DNA of 64,000 nt from contig OY720642.1 in NCBI GenBank assembly GCA_963169105.1, positions 77,044,716 to 77,108,715 on the forward strand, read 5' to 3'. The stretch is from Ceriagrion tenellum (lineage: Eukaryota; Arthropoda; Insecta; Odonata; Coenagrionidae). This document shows, one piece after another, positions 23,195-34,129 of this stretch. Each line of letters begins with the position of its first letter. Within the stretch, counting starts at the first letter, position 1. Both the position numbers and the translations under genes were made by a program. The notes under the pieces are model-generated. The model saw nothing but the letters and a program-made list of their open reading frames with translations. It ran no database searches and was not told the origin of the DNA.

Positions 23195-23289
23195 AGCCCT
23201 TTTCAAGGCATTGTGCATAGTAAATACCCGTCTATCCATTTCCCTATTATAGCCTTTTCCAAGGCACTGTGCATAGTAAATACCCGTCT
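23195..23289 (+). repeat. Tandem duplication of a 38-40-base unit
   Basis: 'agcccttttcaaggcattgt' plus 'gcatagtaaatacccgtct' at 23195-23233 is repeated as 'agccttttccaaggcactgt' plus the same ending at 23251-23289. Two copies, offset 56 bases, about 93% alike. Confidence 0.8.
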
Positions 23290-23876
23290 TTTCTGTTGAA
23301 CTTCAAAGGTATTTCCACTATTAAAAGGTTTCTCTAATTTATCTAGGGAAAAATCGGCTCTCTTGTCTCGCAAACAACTCATGGGGAAGAAATCTCGGAA
23401 ATATGCAAAGGTCATCACTCCAACGACGAGGGGGCCCAATAACAATATTACGATTTAAATAAATAAAGGGGCATCATAATTTCTTAGTAATCCACCGACT
23501 GATTGATAATTTCTAGTACGTTTCGCATTTTCAGCTCCGAATTCAGGCATCGTCTCTCATCATTTTGCACTTAACCATCGCATCTCCCCGTCATTGCCTC
23601 TACCCTCAGCCCTTTATAGCTGCATCCTCGTATGTTATCCAAGCTGTTAATCCTAATTTGGACGCCTGTCTACCAGGCATTGTCCCCTTCATCACGGCTA
23701 TGAATTTAAAGAATTTTCTCAAAATACTAACAGTTCCATCCGGCCTCCTCCTAACGTCAACAACACACTCACTTTCCTCTTCTAACGAATAATACCGTTC
23801 TTCATCTATCTTCCTAGTAACCCAGCTCACCCGCTCCATTGCTCTTCTAAACCCTCAATTATAGAGAAACCAGCAA
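23290..23876. other. No gene recognised
   Basis: Overlapping 75-80-codon frames on both strands (23565-23839) show no known motif. Confidence 0.35.
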
Positions 23877-24054
23877 TCCATATTGAAAAAAATCCTTGTA
23901 CTTTTCCACAGTTATTTATTAACAGTTAAACTTACTAAACCTTTCGAAGCATGATGCATTATTAGGTACAATTTTTTAAAATTTTTTATCGATGAATTGT
24001 TTAACTGTTAATAAATAACTGTGGAAAAGCACGAGGATTATTTTCAATATGGAT
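23877..24054. repeat. PLE-end inverted repeat (same family as 13.4 and 48.2 kb)
   Basis: Arms 23877-23929 and about 24000-24054: 'atccatattgaaaaaaatcc', 'cttttccacagttatttatt', 'aacagttaaac' mirrored by 'gtttaactgttaataaataa', 'ctgtggaaaag', 'attttcaatatggat'. The outer part equals the end of the GIY-YIG-bearing PLE at 13403. The centre keeps only traces of the ribozyme (CTAATAAT-GCAT-C-ATGC...GAAAG). Confidence 0.75.
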
Positions 24055-24464
24055 TCGAATATAAAATACTTCCACGAAGTGAGGCCTGAAGGTGTAATGT
24101 TTATTAGATAATCCAGCAGTTAACACATCCGAATTCCGCAATGACCAAGCATCAGAACTATATAGATTCATGAACAACTCTGTACTTTTTATAAAAATTA
24201 CTACGAAATGACGCGCTTATCATACAATTTAAAAACAAGGAAATTTTCCTTTAGATCGACCTTGTAATACAAGGACAATTTTCTGATGAAACTGTAAAAA
24301 AAGGATTTTTTTCGGATGAAGCCAAGCTAGTACAGCTTAATTTCTTTTAGATCTATCATAACAACGACAAAACAAAACATGTTCCACTACAGAGATGATA
24401 ATACGTTGCGATGGTTTGTAAATAAATTCAATTTTTAATATTCCACAATGGTTATTATAATTCC
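24055..24464. other. No feature seen
   Basis: AT-rich with short A/T runs. Confidence 0.4.
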
Positions 24465-24505
24465 GACCTAGGTTTCGACTCAAGTTAAGTCATTATTAAT
24501 ACGTT
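24465..24505 (-). ncRNA. Degenerate hammerhead-like motif, GAAACC subfamily
   Basis: On the minus strand: AATAAT, GACTT-AACTT-GAGTC (helix II, 5 bp), GAAACC-TA-GGTC (3-bp helix III, then the cleavage C), GGAATTAT. The CUGANGA box is replaced by an A/T string. It resembles the ends at 30.8 and 45.0 kb. Confidence 0.4.
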
Positions 24506-25721
24506 TGCCGCAAATGATTTCAGTATTCGGCTGCCTACCCTAATATACTATGACAACAGTAGTACGACAGCGATCATTTACCGTTACAGTGAAGTCAGGT
24601 TGGCCCGTAAAAGACAAGGCGATTGAAATATATGTCGGTACTGTCCCTCTTTTGAGCAAGGGCCATAGTACCACAACAATGAGCGCCCACAACAATACGC
24701 AAAGCCAATGTCGTCCTAAGCTAAGCGGTCAAGTCCAAACGAATCCGCTCGACCGGAACATTTTCCAATGGCCCAGAAAGGGCTAGGACACGATAGAAAG
24801 GGACAGGGTTTAAGGGCCGTATCCCTTTTTAAGGAGCACCAGCTCCCCTTCCTTCTGTCTCATGCGATTGCCGCCGTGAAGCGTGATGGGCTTTAAGGAC
24901 GAGAGCTGCCCCGGCACGCGAACCGAAGGGACAGCCAGGATCATCAAGGAGGAGGCCGGAACGGTCAGCCTCACACGAACACACACACATATACTCATCC
25001 CTAGAGCTTCGGAAAGGGCTTCGGTGGGGATAGCATATGAAGGCGAGCTACGCGTCCGGTCCCATTCCCCCCTTCCCACCGATCTTATTAACGGCACGAA
25101 GGCTAATATATACCCATTACACACAACCAAGATCCTCACGGCACGGCCTCTATTATACCTACGATGAGATCAATGGGGGAAGGTTACAGCCACGAGCGGG
25201 AAAGAATGACGAAGCCCGATACACACACACCCGAGGAGGTCCTGAATGACGGAGGAGGAGACGGGGAGGAGGCGGGCGAGGGGGAGCACTAAACGTAGAT
25301 GGGCTTTTCGAGAGGTTTCGACGGGTCACCGGAGGTGTATTAGGCATCCTTCAAGTCTTTTGACGGTTGACCCCCACGTGAAGTGCGGAAGCAAGCTGTT
25401 TTGCCGCTGGGAGAGAGAGAGGTAGTGGGGTAGGAAGTGTTATGGATGGACTCCGTCACCGTCGGTTGCCCAGCCGGCGGCCGGGAGGGCAGCAGCGGTC
25501 TCCTGGTGCCATTAATTCTCTCCTCTTCCCTGCGTTCGCCCTCGCATCAGCATCACTCCCCCGCCATAACCTCGTCTCCCCCGCTCTCCAAAAACCCTGC
25601 CGGTTCAATTACTCGTGTCGACTCGTACTGTTGGCCCTTCACCCGACTTACAGACACCTAAGATCACTGGGACTGCGCTCTTATGAGGTGCTCGACCTAT
25701 CACATCTACATCTACGTACTA
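24506..25721. other. GC-richer stretch without a recognised gene
   Basis: Overlapping frames of 60-138 codons in several phases (25442-25858 is the longest) reflect GC content rather than clear coding. A 78-codon frame at 24550-24786 begins MTTVVRQRSFTVTVKSG and is unrecognised. CA-type dinucleotide runs lie near 24975 and 25223. A host promoter or 5' exon could hide here, but nothing supports one directly. Confidence 0.3.
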
Positions 25722-26080
25722 TCCAGCAAGCCGCCACATGGGCATGTGGCAGGGGGGTGTTAGGCCATCAGTCGTGTAAACATATAAGGGATAAGGTTTC
25801 GGGAGGTGAAATAGCGACGCGTATTATGAGAGTGTATATAGTGGAGCTCAGTCTTTAATTGCGCGTGGAAAGAACGAGTTTTTGTACCTATCTGTTCGGC
25901 AATGTATCTCTCTTATTTTATCGCTTCTGTCAGACCTAGACAAGTAGTGAGGCGTCATGATAATATTCTGTGTGTCGCTCTGAAACACACCAGTTCTGAA
26001 TTTCTCAGGCAACCTGAGCCTATCGCGTAACCTCAGAGTCATTAGGGGCTCCCACATTAATCGCTCTAAAAGTTGTGAGA
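25722..26080 (-). pseudogene. LINE 3' end, family A, reversed
   Basis: On the minus strand the RT C-terminus reads LRLRDRLRLPEKFRTGVFQS, then DTQNIIMTPHYLSRSDRSDK and TDRYKNSFFPRAIKD, which aligns with the end at 17.2 kb (RTGVFQSDTENI). The 3' UTR then passes 'cccatgtggcggcttgctgg' to a 'gtagatgtagatgt' tail at 25722-25737. The frame is open for 69 codons, so this is one of the better-preserved family A ends. Confidence 0.82.
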
Positions 26081-26329
26081 CCGCGAGGTTGAGTCATCTG
26101 CAGGTAAATCCTAAACCAGGGGTTAAGCTAACTCCACGGCCTGAAGAGCCACTTCCCGAATATGAAAATGCTTGCCGATCTACGAAAAATAGGACAAATG
26201 TTGTTTGAAGCGTTCATTGGATCCATTCATCGTCGATCGCGAGCTACCAAAGATATTCAATAGTTTCAGCCTTAACTCTGTAAAACATTTCCATTATATT
26301 CAAGAATTTACAAAACTTTGTAAGTTTTA
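26081..26329. other. No feature clearly seen
   Basis: Short stretch between the LINE and a PLE end. The 65-codon frame at 26205-26402 runs into the ribozyme-like segment and is not a gene. Confidence 0.35.
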
Positions 26330-26385
26330 CGGAGAGCATTTATTATACGACCGGTTTCGTCGAATAGTCGACATCATCAGGATTT
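26330..26385 (-). ncRNA. PLE end with hammerhead core
   Basis: On the minus strand: CTGATGA (26380-26374), T, GTCGA-CTAT-TCGAC (helix II, 5 perfect pairs), GAAAC, CG, GTC, then GTATAATAAATG. Core and helices II and III are complete; helix I pairs poorly beyond the first G-C. The opposite arm of an inverted repeat was not found nearby. Confidence 0.55.
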
Positions 26386-27674
26386 GTTTGTTTTTATATT
26401 GACGATAATGACAGTCCCATACGATACATCGGGCCCGATATGAGTGAGAAGTGACGGAGCTTAAAACGCATGTGCTTCACGAAAGAAAGGAAATGAGTAT
26501 CGTGATGAATTCAAACCAACATCAGGCTGGACATCGCTCAGGAAACTTGGCAGTCTTAGTAAATGACTAAAGGTGTCTCTAGTACACCAGAATTACTAGG
26601 AAAGTATACGCAATGAACATCAGCGGATTAGGGCCACCCGGTTATAATCTCAACAAAAGGGTTGACCAAATAGGTGACACGTCCGATGGTAATGACATGG
26701 CCAACGGAAATGGGCTGGCAGAGGTTTAAGGGGATATAGTGGCTAAGAGGATTTGAGAAGACATCTTCCATTGAAGGTGAGGCTTTCTCGGAGGATTTAT
26801 TTCCCGGGGATGACGGAAAGGGTTAAGATGGAAGCAGCTGATAAAGCCGACTAGCGCGTGCATATATATTTGTGAGACTAATGAAATTAGAATCGAACGA
26901 TGAACTGCTAGGTGAAAATTAAGTGATTTCTCGTAGTTTACACCATAATATTAGATTTCTTATAATGAGACGGAACGAGAAGTGGACAAGATTTTATGAC
27001 AGTAAGACGAGCACGTAAGTGTGAATCTTGCAATAAAATTGTTAGGGAATGAAATTTTTAAATCATAATGATAACCGTATTGTTATCAGAATGAAATAAT
27101 GATAATATAGTTCACAGACCACCCTAAAGAACATAATTTTCGACCATCGATTCGTGACGATCGGCAATTTATACGTGGTAAATAACCGCAATTGTTGTAA
27201 TTTAAATTATATGAGAATTATATTTTAAACATTTCGTCTAAACTAAAGCATTGTTACGACTTATTTTCACGTCGTAGAATTTGAAATTTAAGCAAAAATC
27301 ATAAGAAAATACGTGTTTTATATTCGGAATTATAACTAGATATATCCTAAGAACCATTTTAATAATAAGAAAGGGATTATTAGGCGTTTAGGAGAAAATC
27401 TGTGCATATGAAAGCGGCGTATGTTGGAAATATATGTCGTGTGCCATAACGCTACGTGCAACGTGCAAATAGCATTGAATTGCCAAGAATCCAAACGGCA
27501 GATCGGTGACATGCAATTTTTTTTGTTACAGTTATACATATTACTGATAAATATACGTAAGCAAAGTTTCACGTAAATCTAAAGCCTTCCCGCAGATGGT
27601 CCTAAATGCTCGCGGCGTATTCAATATATATATTTTTCTAATCTTCACGAACCCGAATATAGCACATTGGCCAA
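26386..27674. other. No feature seen
   Basis: AT-rich intergenic sequence; no motif recognised in either strand. Confidence 0.45.
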
Positions 27675-27812
27675 TTTAGGTCGGGTGAATAACAATAGCA
27701 ACAGACGAACACACACATCCATACCCTGAGTGTTGACAATAATTCCACCCAGGTGGGATTCGAAGCCGCGACTCGAAGTTTGAGCTAACGAGCTAAGTGT
27801 AACGTTTTTGAT
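27675..27812 (-). mobile_element. tRNA-derived SINE (family S2), copy 1
   Basis: On the minus strand: 'tagctcgttagctcaaactt', a B-box-like GGCTTCGAATCCCACC, 'tgggtggaattattgtcaac', 'gtgtgtgttcgtctgttgct', 'attgttattcacccgacc'. The order matches the copy at 28722-28862. Head and end are eroded. Confidence 0.6.
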
Positions 27813-28029
27813 ATTATGCACGTGGTGCATCTAGAATTTTTTTGTTCGAGTCAAGGCGTGTGTATTTTTCTATTTACAAGTTGCCTGATAAACTGAAGAA
27901 AATGGAAATCCGAGGTTTGTCCTAATATATTTCTAAATAAAAAACTAACCCCAAAACCTGCTAAATTGGCTCAGCCGTTTTATTCTCCTTTGCCACCTAC
28001 TTTTTATTCATTATTCTTTAAAAAAATAG

Positions 28030-28072
28030 GTTCAGCAGGCGAGGACTTTACCTCATCATCACTGGGGCTGGC
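28030..28072 (-). mobile_element. SINE family S2 head fragment
   Basis: 'ttcagcaggcgaggacttta' and 'catcactggggctggc' match the head of the 28722-28862 copy ('ttagcaggcaaagactatgc', 'cgtcaccggggccggc'). Only the tRNA-like 5' head is left, on the minus strand. Confidence 0.5.
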
Positions 28073-28721
28073 GTGATGTTTAAGAGTGATAGTTCGAGGT
28101 GAGAGCCCTGACCAGAGTTGAGTAGTATCTCTTTTTCACTATTAAACCAGGGAACCTTCCAACAATTCGCTTGATAAACCTAGTTTGATGACTGATGATA
28201 GTGAAACTTTAAAGAGGAAGACTAAAAAAAGCGCGCGACATGCATTTCTGGCTTCCACGCCGAGCGTTCGAATCCCTGGCGCATGTCGGAGAGGAGCGGT
28301 GCCGCCGCCGCGACGAGGGGACGAGGCGACATACGTCCACAAACAATCGCTCAAGGGAGGAAAAGAGAAAGGAAAGCTTATGAAAAGCAGACAGACACAC
28401 ATTCCTGGTGTTTCATCCGGTTCTATGCAACGCATGCATGTGTACACCAACGTACCAGGGCTGCCAACTGGGGCACTTTGACCCGGAGGCAACGGGTGGA
28501 GCGATCTTCCTCCGGACCAAGAGATTCAGGTACATTTATCCGAGTCAGTAAAGGTGCGAAAGAGCAAAATCGTAAATATTTCACTCATACAGTTATTCAA
28601 TGGATCATGCCACGAACTTTTCTCAGAAAAAGTTCATTTAAAGAAATAAATTCAATCTTCACGCGCTAATCATTATTTATTCATTTCAATCATTACCACC
28701 CCAAATACAACTCATTTGATA
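28073..28721. other. No gene recognised; GC-rich patch at 28230-28500
   Basis: Frames of 98-128 codons overlap on both strands in the GC-rich patch. None shows a recognised motif. Confidence 0.3.
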
Positions 28722-28862
28722 AATTTATACCGGGTGAATAACAACAACAACACACGAAATCAAACACCAATGCTCGGTGGTAAATATTCCACCCAAGCGT
28801 GATTCGAACACGCGACCCACGGGTTAGCAGGCAAAGACTATGCCGTCGTCACCGGGGCCGGC
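28722..28862 (-). mobile_element. tRNA-derived SINE (family S2), best copy
   Basis: On the minus strand it opens GCCGGCCCCGGTGACGACGG and shows a B-box-like GTGTTCGAATCACGC, then 'ttgggtggaatatttaccac', 'gtgtgttgttgttgttattc', 'acccggtataaa'. The head is tRNA-like; a full cloverleaf is not present. Two more pieces lie at 27.7 and 28.0 kb in the same orientation, so the 1.2-kb stretch is a small SINE cluster. Confidence 0.7.
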
Positions 28863-28919
28863 AAATTTTCTTTAATTTCATGTTAAATTGACTTACCACT
28901 TAAATTGACACTAACCACA

Positions 28920-29016
28920 TAGAAATGAAATATTAAGTCCAAGACCTTGCTTTTGAAGTGTGTACAGAATAATCTTGTACCAAAAACAAGGTCTTGGACG
29001 TATTATTTCATTTCTA
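28920..29016. repeat. Inverted repeat, about 34-bp arms
   Basis: 28920-28953 (tagaaatgaaatattaagtc...) mirrors 28982-29016 (...gtattatttcatttcta), sharing 'ccaagaccttg' / 'caaggtcttgg'. Size and plan recall the PLE-end inverted repeats, but no GAAAC or CUGANGA is seen in the centre. Confidence 0.65.
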
Positions 29017-29227
29017 AAAGGCAAACGAGACCCTGCGGTAGTTAACAAGAAATAAAATAATTAAGTTCATTATTTGGAAAAATAAATAATTTTAAAAAAA
29101 TTTCCCGAATTCAAGAAAGGACCCTGCGGAATATATTACAAATTTCATGATTGTATTCTTCAATTTCAAAAAGAGAAAAAGAAAATCATAAATAATAAAA
29201 TTTTGCGAAAAGTAGATCAGAAAAGAT

Positions 29228-29575
29228 TAAAAGCTTTCGAAACCTGATGTTGGTGGAGGAAGCTGAAGATGAAATGTATGGGTGTGTAAAATAAGTTATG
29301 ACGAAGTTTACAGAAGAGTAGAAGAGAAAAGGACCCTGTGGAACACGATACAGAAAAGAAGAACGAGATGGACTGGGCGCACCCAAAGGCATAAAAGTTT
29401 TGTGAACAATATTATTGAAGGAAAGATAGGGGGAAAGGTCTCTACAGGAAGGCCAAGGAGGGTGCGATAAGTAGGAAAAATAATGAGAGGGTACATAAGA
29501 AGAGCTACCAGGAAGTAAGCCAAATAGAATTAGACGGGGAAGGATAGAGGGCTGCAGTCGACCAATCTTAGGATT
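29228..29575 (+). pseudogene. RTE-like LINE, RT C-terminus, cut by another LINE
   Basis: The + strand encodes RLKAFET, EERTLWNTIQKRRTRW, FVNNIIEGKIGGKVSTGRPR and a final 'ggctgcagtcgaccaatctt', homologous to the copies at 11.2, 41.5 and 49.0 kb. The end stops at 'aggatta', just short of the 'acgaccaatga' end of the other copies. The next bases are the tail of a reversed family A LINE. Confidence 0.75.
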
Positions 29576-29905
29576 AACATCTACATAGTACCCTGCGAGC
29601 CCCCGTATGGGCGTGTGGCAGTGGATGATAGGTCACCAGCCGTGTAAAGATGTAAGTTTTTTGGAGATGAAATGGTGACATTTATTATAGGAATGTATTT
29701 AGTGGAGCTCAATTTTTTATTGTGGTCGCTTATTTTTCGCAGAAAGAACGAGTTTTTGTACCTATCTGTTCGACAGTGTATCTCTCTTAATTTATCGCAT
29801 GTCAGACCTATAGATGTAGTGAGGCGTCATGATAATATTCTATGAGTCGCTCTGAAAAATATCAGTTCTGAATTTCTCAAGTAAACTAAGCCTAGCGATA
29901 TAAAG
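29576..29905 (-). pseudogene. LINE 3' end, family A, reversed
   Basis: The tail 'aacatctacat' is at 29576. The minus strand then reads through the 3' UTR ('tggtgacctatcatccactg', 'ccacacgcccatacgggggc') and upstream to 'cagagcgactcatagaatat', the RT block aligned with 17.26 and 25.96 kb. More stops are present than in the 25.9-kb copy. Confidence 0.75.
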
Positions 29906-30718
29906 ACCAATGATGAATAAAAAGTTTGAGGAGGAGGAGCAAAAAACGACAAAATAATTTAGCTGGTTTTGGGGTTATTATTTTCATTTTGCGACAAAAA
30001 TATGAGGAAAAATCCCCGTATTTCCATTTTCTTTAATATTTCAGACAACATGTTGATAAAAAAATACACACGCTTTAAGTCAAAATCAGAAAAAATTTGC
30101 TGAGCCACCAAGTACCTAAATACTATCCCCAACGTTGCACTTAGCACAGTTCGTTCAAACTTTGTAAGGATACATGAATAAAATCCACGCTAAAAAGATT
30201 TGCAAGACTGGATAATCTGGCCGTAATTTTTGAAGGGCTATCAGCTAAAAGAAATAGCTTTTACCTTAAGCAACGAATGGCAGTAAGGTAGTTGGAGCAA
30301 GATATGATTTCACCTAGAAATCAATGAATTTTGTCACATTTGAAAGAAAAATATCTTACTCTTCCAAAGATTCCAAAATTCCAGGCCCTTACCGAACTAC
30401 TATCCGAGATTTTTGCCAAATAATACCAGCTCTTTTACATGGAAAATGATAAGTTTCGCTCTCCAGAGACATTTTATTAACAAAAATGAGGCATTTATAA
30501 CACCTAGATCTCGTCAAAAGATTAACAGGGTGTATTTGGTATGTTTATTCGACTATTTTTGAAAATATATCATATTGTAACCGCAGGTATTTTTTCAGAA
30601 TCACAACAAACCTTCCGCTGTGAAGGAGTTTTGAAAGTACCGCGGGAAAAAAAGTTAAGTCAAAGACTTATTTGGATATTTTAATTAAATTACTCAGAAT
30701 CTGTTATATAAACTTATG
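29906..30718. other. No feature seen
   Basis: AT-rich; nothing recognised. Confidence 0.45.
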
Positions 30719-30900
30719 ACATGACTAAAAAGAGAGAACTCTTAGTATTTTCCACACTTAAAACTTTAATTCCCAACCCAGGTTTCGACTGCCTTCCTTT
30801 TCAAGGACCTTGAAAATGATTGCAAGTAAGTCGAAACCTGGGTCGGGAATTAAAGTTTTAAGTGTGGAAAATACTAAGAGTTGTCTATTTTTAGTCATAT
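30719..30900. repeat. PLE-type inverted repeat, GAAACC subfamily, about 70-bp arms
   Basis: Left arm 30719-30790 and right arm 30828-30900 share 'atgactaaaa', 'aactcttagtattttccaca', 'cttaaaactttaattcccaa', 'cccaggtttcgact' (reversed on the right). On the + strand the right arm shows CTTGAAAATG, GATT-GCAAGTA-AGTC, GAAACC-TG-GGTC, GGG: helices II and III of a hammerhead-like fold with an altered CUGANGA box. Confidence 0.72.
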
Positions 30901-31788
30901 CGGTAGTGTCATTCCACAAAGTTACGCCTTCAACCACTAAGTTTATATAAACTTATACTAATGCACTGTCAATAATGCAATATTTAATTCATTCTTCCTA
31001 CAGCTGCTAAAATTGAAACGTATAATTCGAATATGGACTCTATTATGTCTAGAGAACTATCTCTCTCCAACTACCTTAAATGATATTTTACTAGATTTCC
31101 ACACTTGAATCATAATCATAATATTTTACAACATATAACAACACACTTGAACTTCATAACAGCGGGAATACACTGCTACTATTCAAATTCTCCGGATAGC
31201 AGATTCAAATCTCCAGGTCGATACGGTTTAAACAGTTGGTAACCCTACTGCTTGCACAACAGCGCATATGCAGCAGACAATTGTCAGTGAGGGAGTGGAT
31301 GCGTGGGAGAGCCTGGCACACAACACACACCTCGGCTACGACAGCGCCATTATTTCATTGTGCGGACGTCACGGGGACGGGCGTGTGGGGGCGCATTGCG
31401 CCGGTGCAATGGGACGGGTAGGGGTGGCGGGAAAATGAGAAGGACGGGGGGGAGGACAAGGGGCGGCGTTTGAGGTCGCTGCGCCTGCGCTAAAGCTTTG
31501 CACGAGGGAGGAAATGGTGTGGCGAAGGTATGCGGTGCCGTCCGCTCTCTAAAGGCGAAAATAAACGAGATTCTGCATATTATCGCGAAGCCATAACGTC
31601 AAGGTGTGAACAGTAACATGTAATCAGGGCGATCGCAAATGATCAATAGATATCTGAGGCGGTGGGTATGGGGGGAATCCAGGTGTTTAAACTTCCGCAA
31701 GGGTTTTTTAGATTTGTCAGAACCAGCGTACTCCGGGAACGTGCACTAGGAATACGTCTGAATTTATGTAAGGCGTATACAAACCAGG
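30901..31788. other. GC-rich patch 31270-31540, no gene recognised
   Basis: The patch is GC- and CpG-rich in otherwise AT-rich DNA, as seen near some promoters or 5' exons. A 61-codon frame (31236-31421) is unrecognised, and I see no donor site or TATA/Inr pair to support it. Confidence 0.3.
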
Positions 31789-31812
31789 ACATAGACATAG
31801 ACATAGACACAT
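31789..31812 (+). repeat. (GACATA)n microsatellite
   Basis: Four imperfect copies of a hexamer, 'gacatagacatagacataga' plus 'ca'. The flanking sequence (31650-31780) reads like the body of a dispersed repeat, but no ends were found. Confidence 0.7.
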
Positions 31813-31907
31813 TCCCCTGCTTTTCAGATATCCACTGCTTAATGTGAAAACTGAGTATAGGTAACCAAAATATAGCTTTTATCTTAATCAACGATTGATA
31901 TTAAATG

Positions 31908-31962
31908 ATAACCCCTGCCAAACACCCTTGTGGTGGCTTGCAGGATAATAAGTGGATGTAAT
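31908..31962 (+). mobile_element. 3' tail shared with the SINE at 22 kb
   Basis: 'cccctgccaaacacccttgt' followed by 'ggtggcttgcaggataataa' and 'gtggatgtaa' is over 85% alike to the end of the SINE at 21994-22385. The sequence before it does not match the SINE, so this is either a LINE tail or a truncated copy. Confidence 0.6.
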
Positions 31963-33654
31963 TTGCCGGCAATGTATTGGGTCTCTTAGTCTTGAAAACA
32001 AGGAAAGCTCTCCCGTCGTATACAAGGAGGTTAGAAAATAAATTTAGTCGAATATCCATTTGATTCTTGAAGTCAATTCCGCCACTGCAGTCGGCATGGT
32101 TTAGGCCACTCAACAGCTTAGGTTTCCTAAGGTGGGGTGTAATTTACGTCAAATCTAAGTAAAATTCGACCAACGAAGTGAAATTTCGTAACTGGTAGTC
32201 TACACCCAATTAGCACTAAACACTTCTCATGCAGCTCTATTACTGCATCGCCTTCGTCTACGAGCGTTCACGGTCATTCCTCTGCCGTTCATGACACAAA
32301 AGGATAACAAGCCATCTCGTATTCGTTCTATGACGAAAAAGGCGCACAGACGGAACTCTAACGCGCGAAATTAGTGTTGCATAGGCGGCCTCTCGCCAGA
32401 ATACTACCAGAGCCAGCTTAATAGACAAAAAATGACGTAAAAGCAAATGAATAATCAGCTAAATACATTGGGATGTAAAGTATACTACTCAACAACAGGG
32501 AACGGTGCGAAAATGTAGTTCCCCGTAACCTCAGGATTGAGAGGAAACCATTCAAAAGCTTCGTGAAATATTTACGCATATCTTTCCAAGTAATCAATCA
32601 ATTCCAGCAATTATGAAATCCAATGGAGTAAAAAAATTATGAAAAGGTAATTTTTGGTATTACGCAGTTCCTATGCAAGTAGAAATTTCCAAACGCAGTG
32701 GACCTTGCCGGTCGATATAATCTCGCACTCCCACATATCTCCACCAACATGAAATGAAAAAATGAGTCCAAGAGTTCCGTTTGCTTCTTCGATTTTGGAT
32801 GCGTTCGGCGAGTATAGTTCCTGAATGGTTTAAGTTCTTTGTCTCTATTGCAAAATTATACATTTTGCAACCTTCATTGGGCACCAAAACTCCTCATACT
32901 CTCGAATACAAGATGGAATTGATGTTCACTTTAAAAACTACTATTTTAAGATAATTATGCATCAATAATCTGTAAAAATCAACAGCAAAAACCGAGTATG
33001 TAAATCAATCACTCATTTAATTAATGAGTCCTACAATGAGCGATTAAATGAACGAGAGAATCTAAAGTAATTACTTAAAACTTTCAAGTTCTGTGAAAGA
33101 ATGCAGCTTGCGAGTACGTAACAACGGCAACATCTAATAACTAAGAGAAATTTAGGACAAATGTCCAAAAAAGAGAGCAGAGAGAATGATCAGAGCCTTT
33201 CAAAACACTGGATATGAATAACATAAAAACAAAGACCAATAAAAATGGGACAGAAGGTGGCGTGATATAAGGTTGACCACAGTAATCTACATTGTGATTT
33301 AAAGTGAAACTTTAGGTTATCATTAACATCGAGCTTTATTTTACGTGTTGAATAACCAGCTATGTTTACAAAAAACGCTGCCATAGCAAGGTAGTTAACG
33401 CGTAGAACTTAGCATCCTAACAAACAAAGATAATTCCCACTGGCTCCACATCCACCTCGAACATGGATATCGCGTTCATTGAAGGAATTAAGCTTCAGGT
33501 TGAATGAAGCGAGAACACTTACCCGTCATGAGGAGCACTAGGAACTAAATTTCACGACTGCTATAAGAAGGAGATTAGGGTTTTAGGTACTAAAATCAGC
33601 AGTAGTAAACAAGGGTTTCAGGTAATCTACCTACTTTGGTTTTTCCATCAGACT
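31963..33654. other. No feature seen
   Basis: No gene or repeat was recognised. A short palindrome (ctcatttaattaatgag) lies near 33012. Confidence 0.45.
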
Positions 33655-34005
33655 TAAATCTTAAGGACAAACACAACAACCATGCCCTAACTAGGTGTCA
33701 AATCCGTGACAATTTTGTTGATAGCCGGGAGCAATGTCAACCTACGCGGTTGGCAAGACAAACACAACGGCCAACGTTCTACATCGACAGTGCCAATTCC
33801 TCTACTGAATCTAGGAGTAACGTTAGACGATAGGTGCTACATTAAACAGTGGTAGATAAGATTTTGTTAGTGGTTCAGCATCTGAGTTTTTACCACACAA
33901 ATTAACTTAAAAGCTAAATATTAGAGACAAACATAAAAACCATGCCCAAGGCGGGGGTCGAAAACGTGACAATTTGACCGACAAACCACTGAACACGGCC
34001 GGTAA
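33655..34005 (-). mobile_element. Two degenerate tRNA-derived SINE pieces (family S3)
   Basis: 'ggacaaacacaacaaccatg' (33664) and 'gacaaacataaaaaccatgc' (33927) begin two similar stretches with 'gtgtcaaatccgtgacaatt' and 'gggtcgaaaacgtgacaatt', and the second runs to 'gaacacggccggt'. Read on the minus strand this gives a tRNA-like head (gtgttcagtggtttgtcggt) and a B-box-like TTTTCGACCCCC. A third trace lies near 55222. Boxes are too decayed for a firm call. Confidence 0.45.
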
Positions 34006-34129
34006 ATCAAATACTACCTTTAAATCATTAAGCATAGTCCATATTCTTGAGAAACGTCTTACGTCAAAATCCACTAACCAGCACGAATCTAATCAGTTCT
34101 TGCAAAACATCGCAGGATTACCTTACCTC

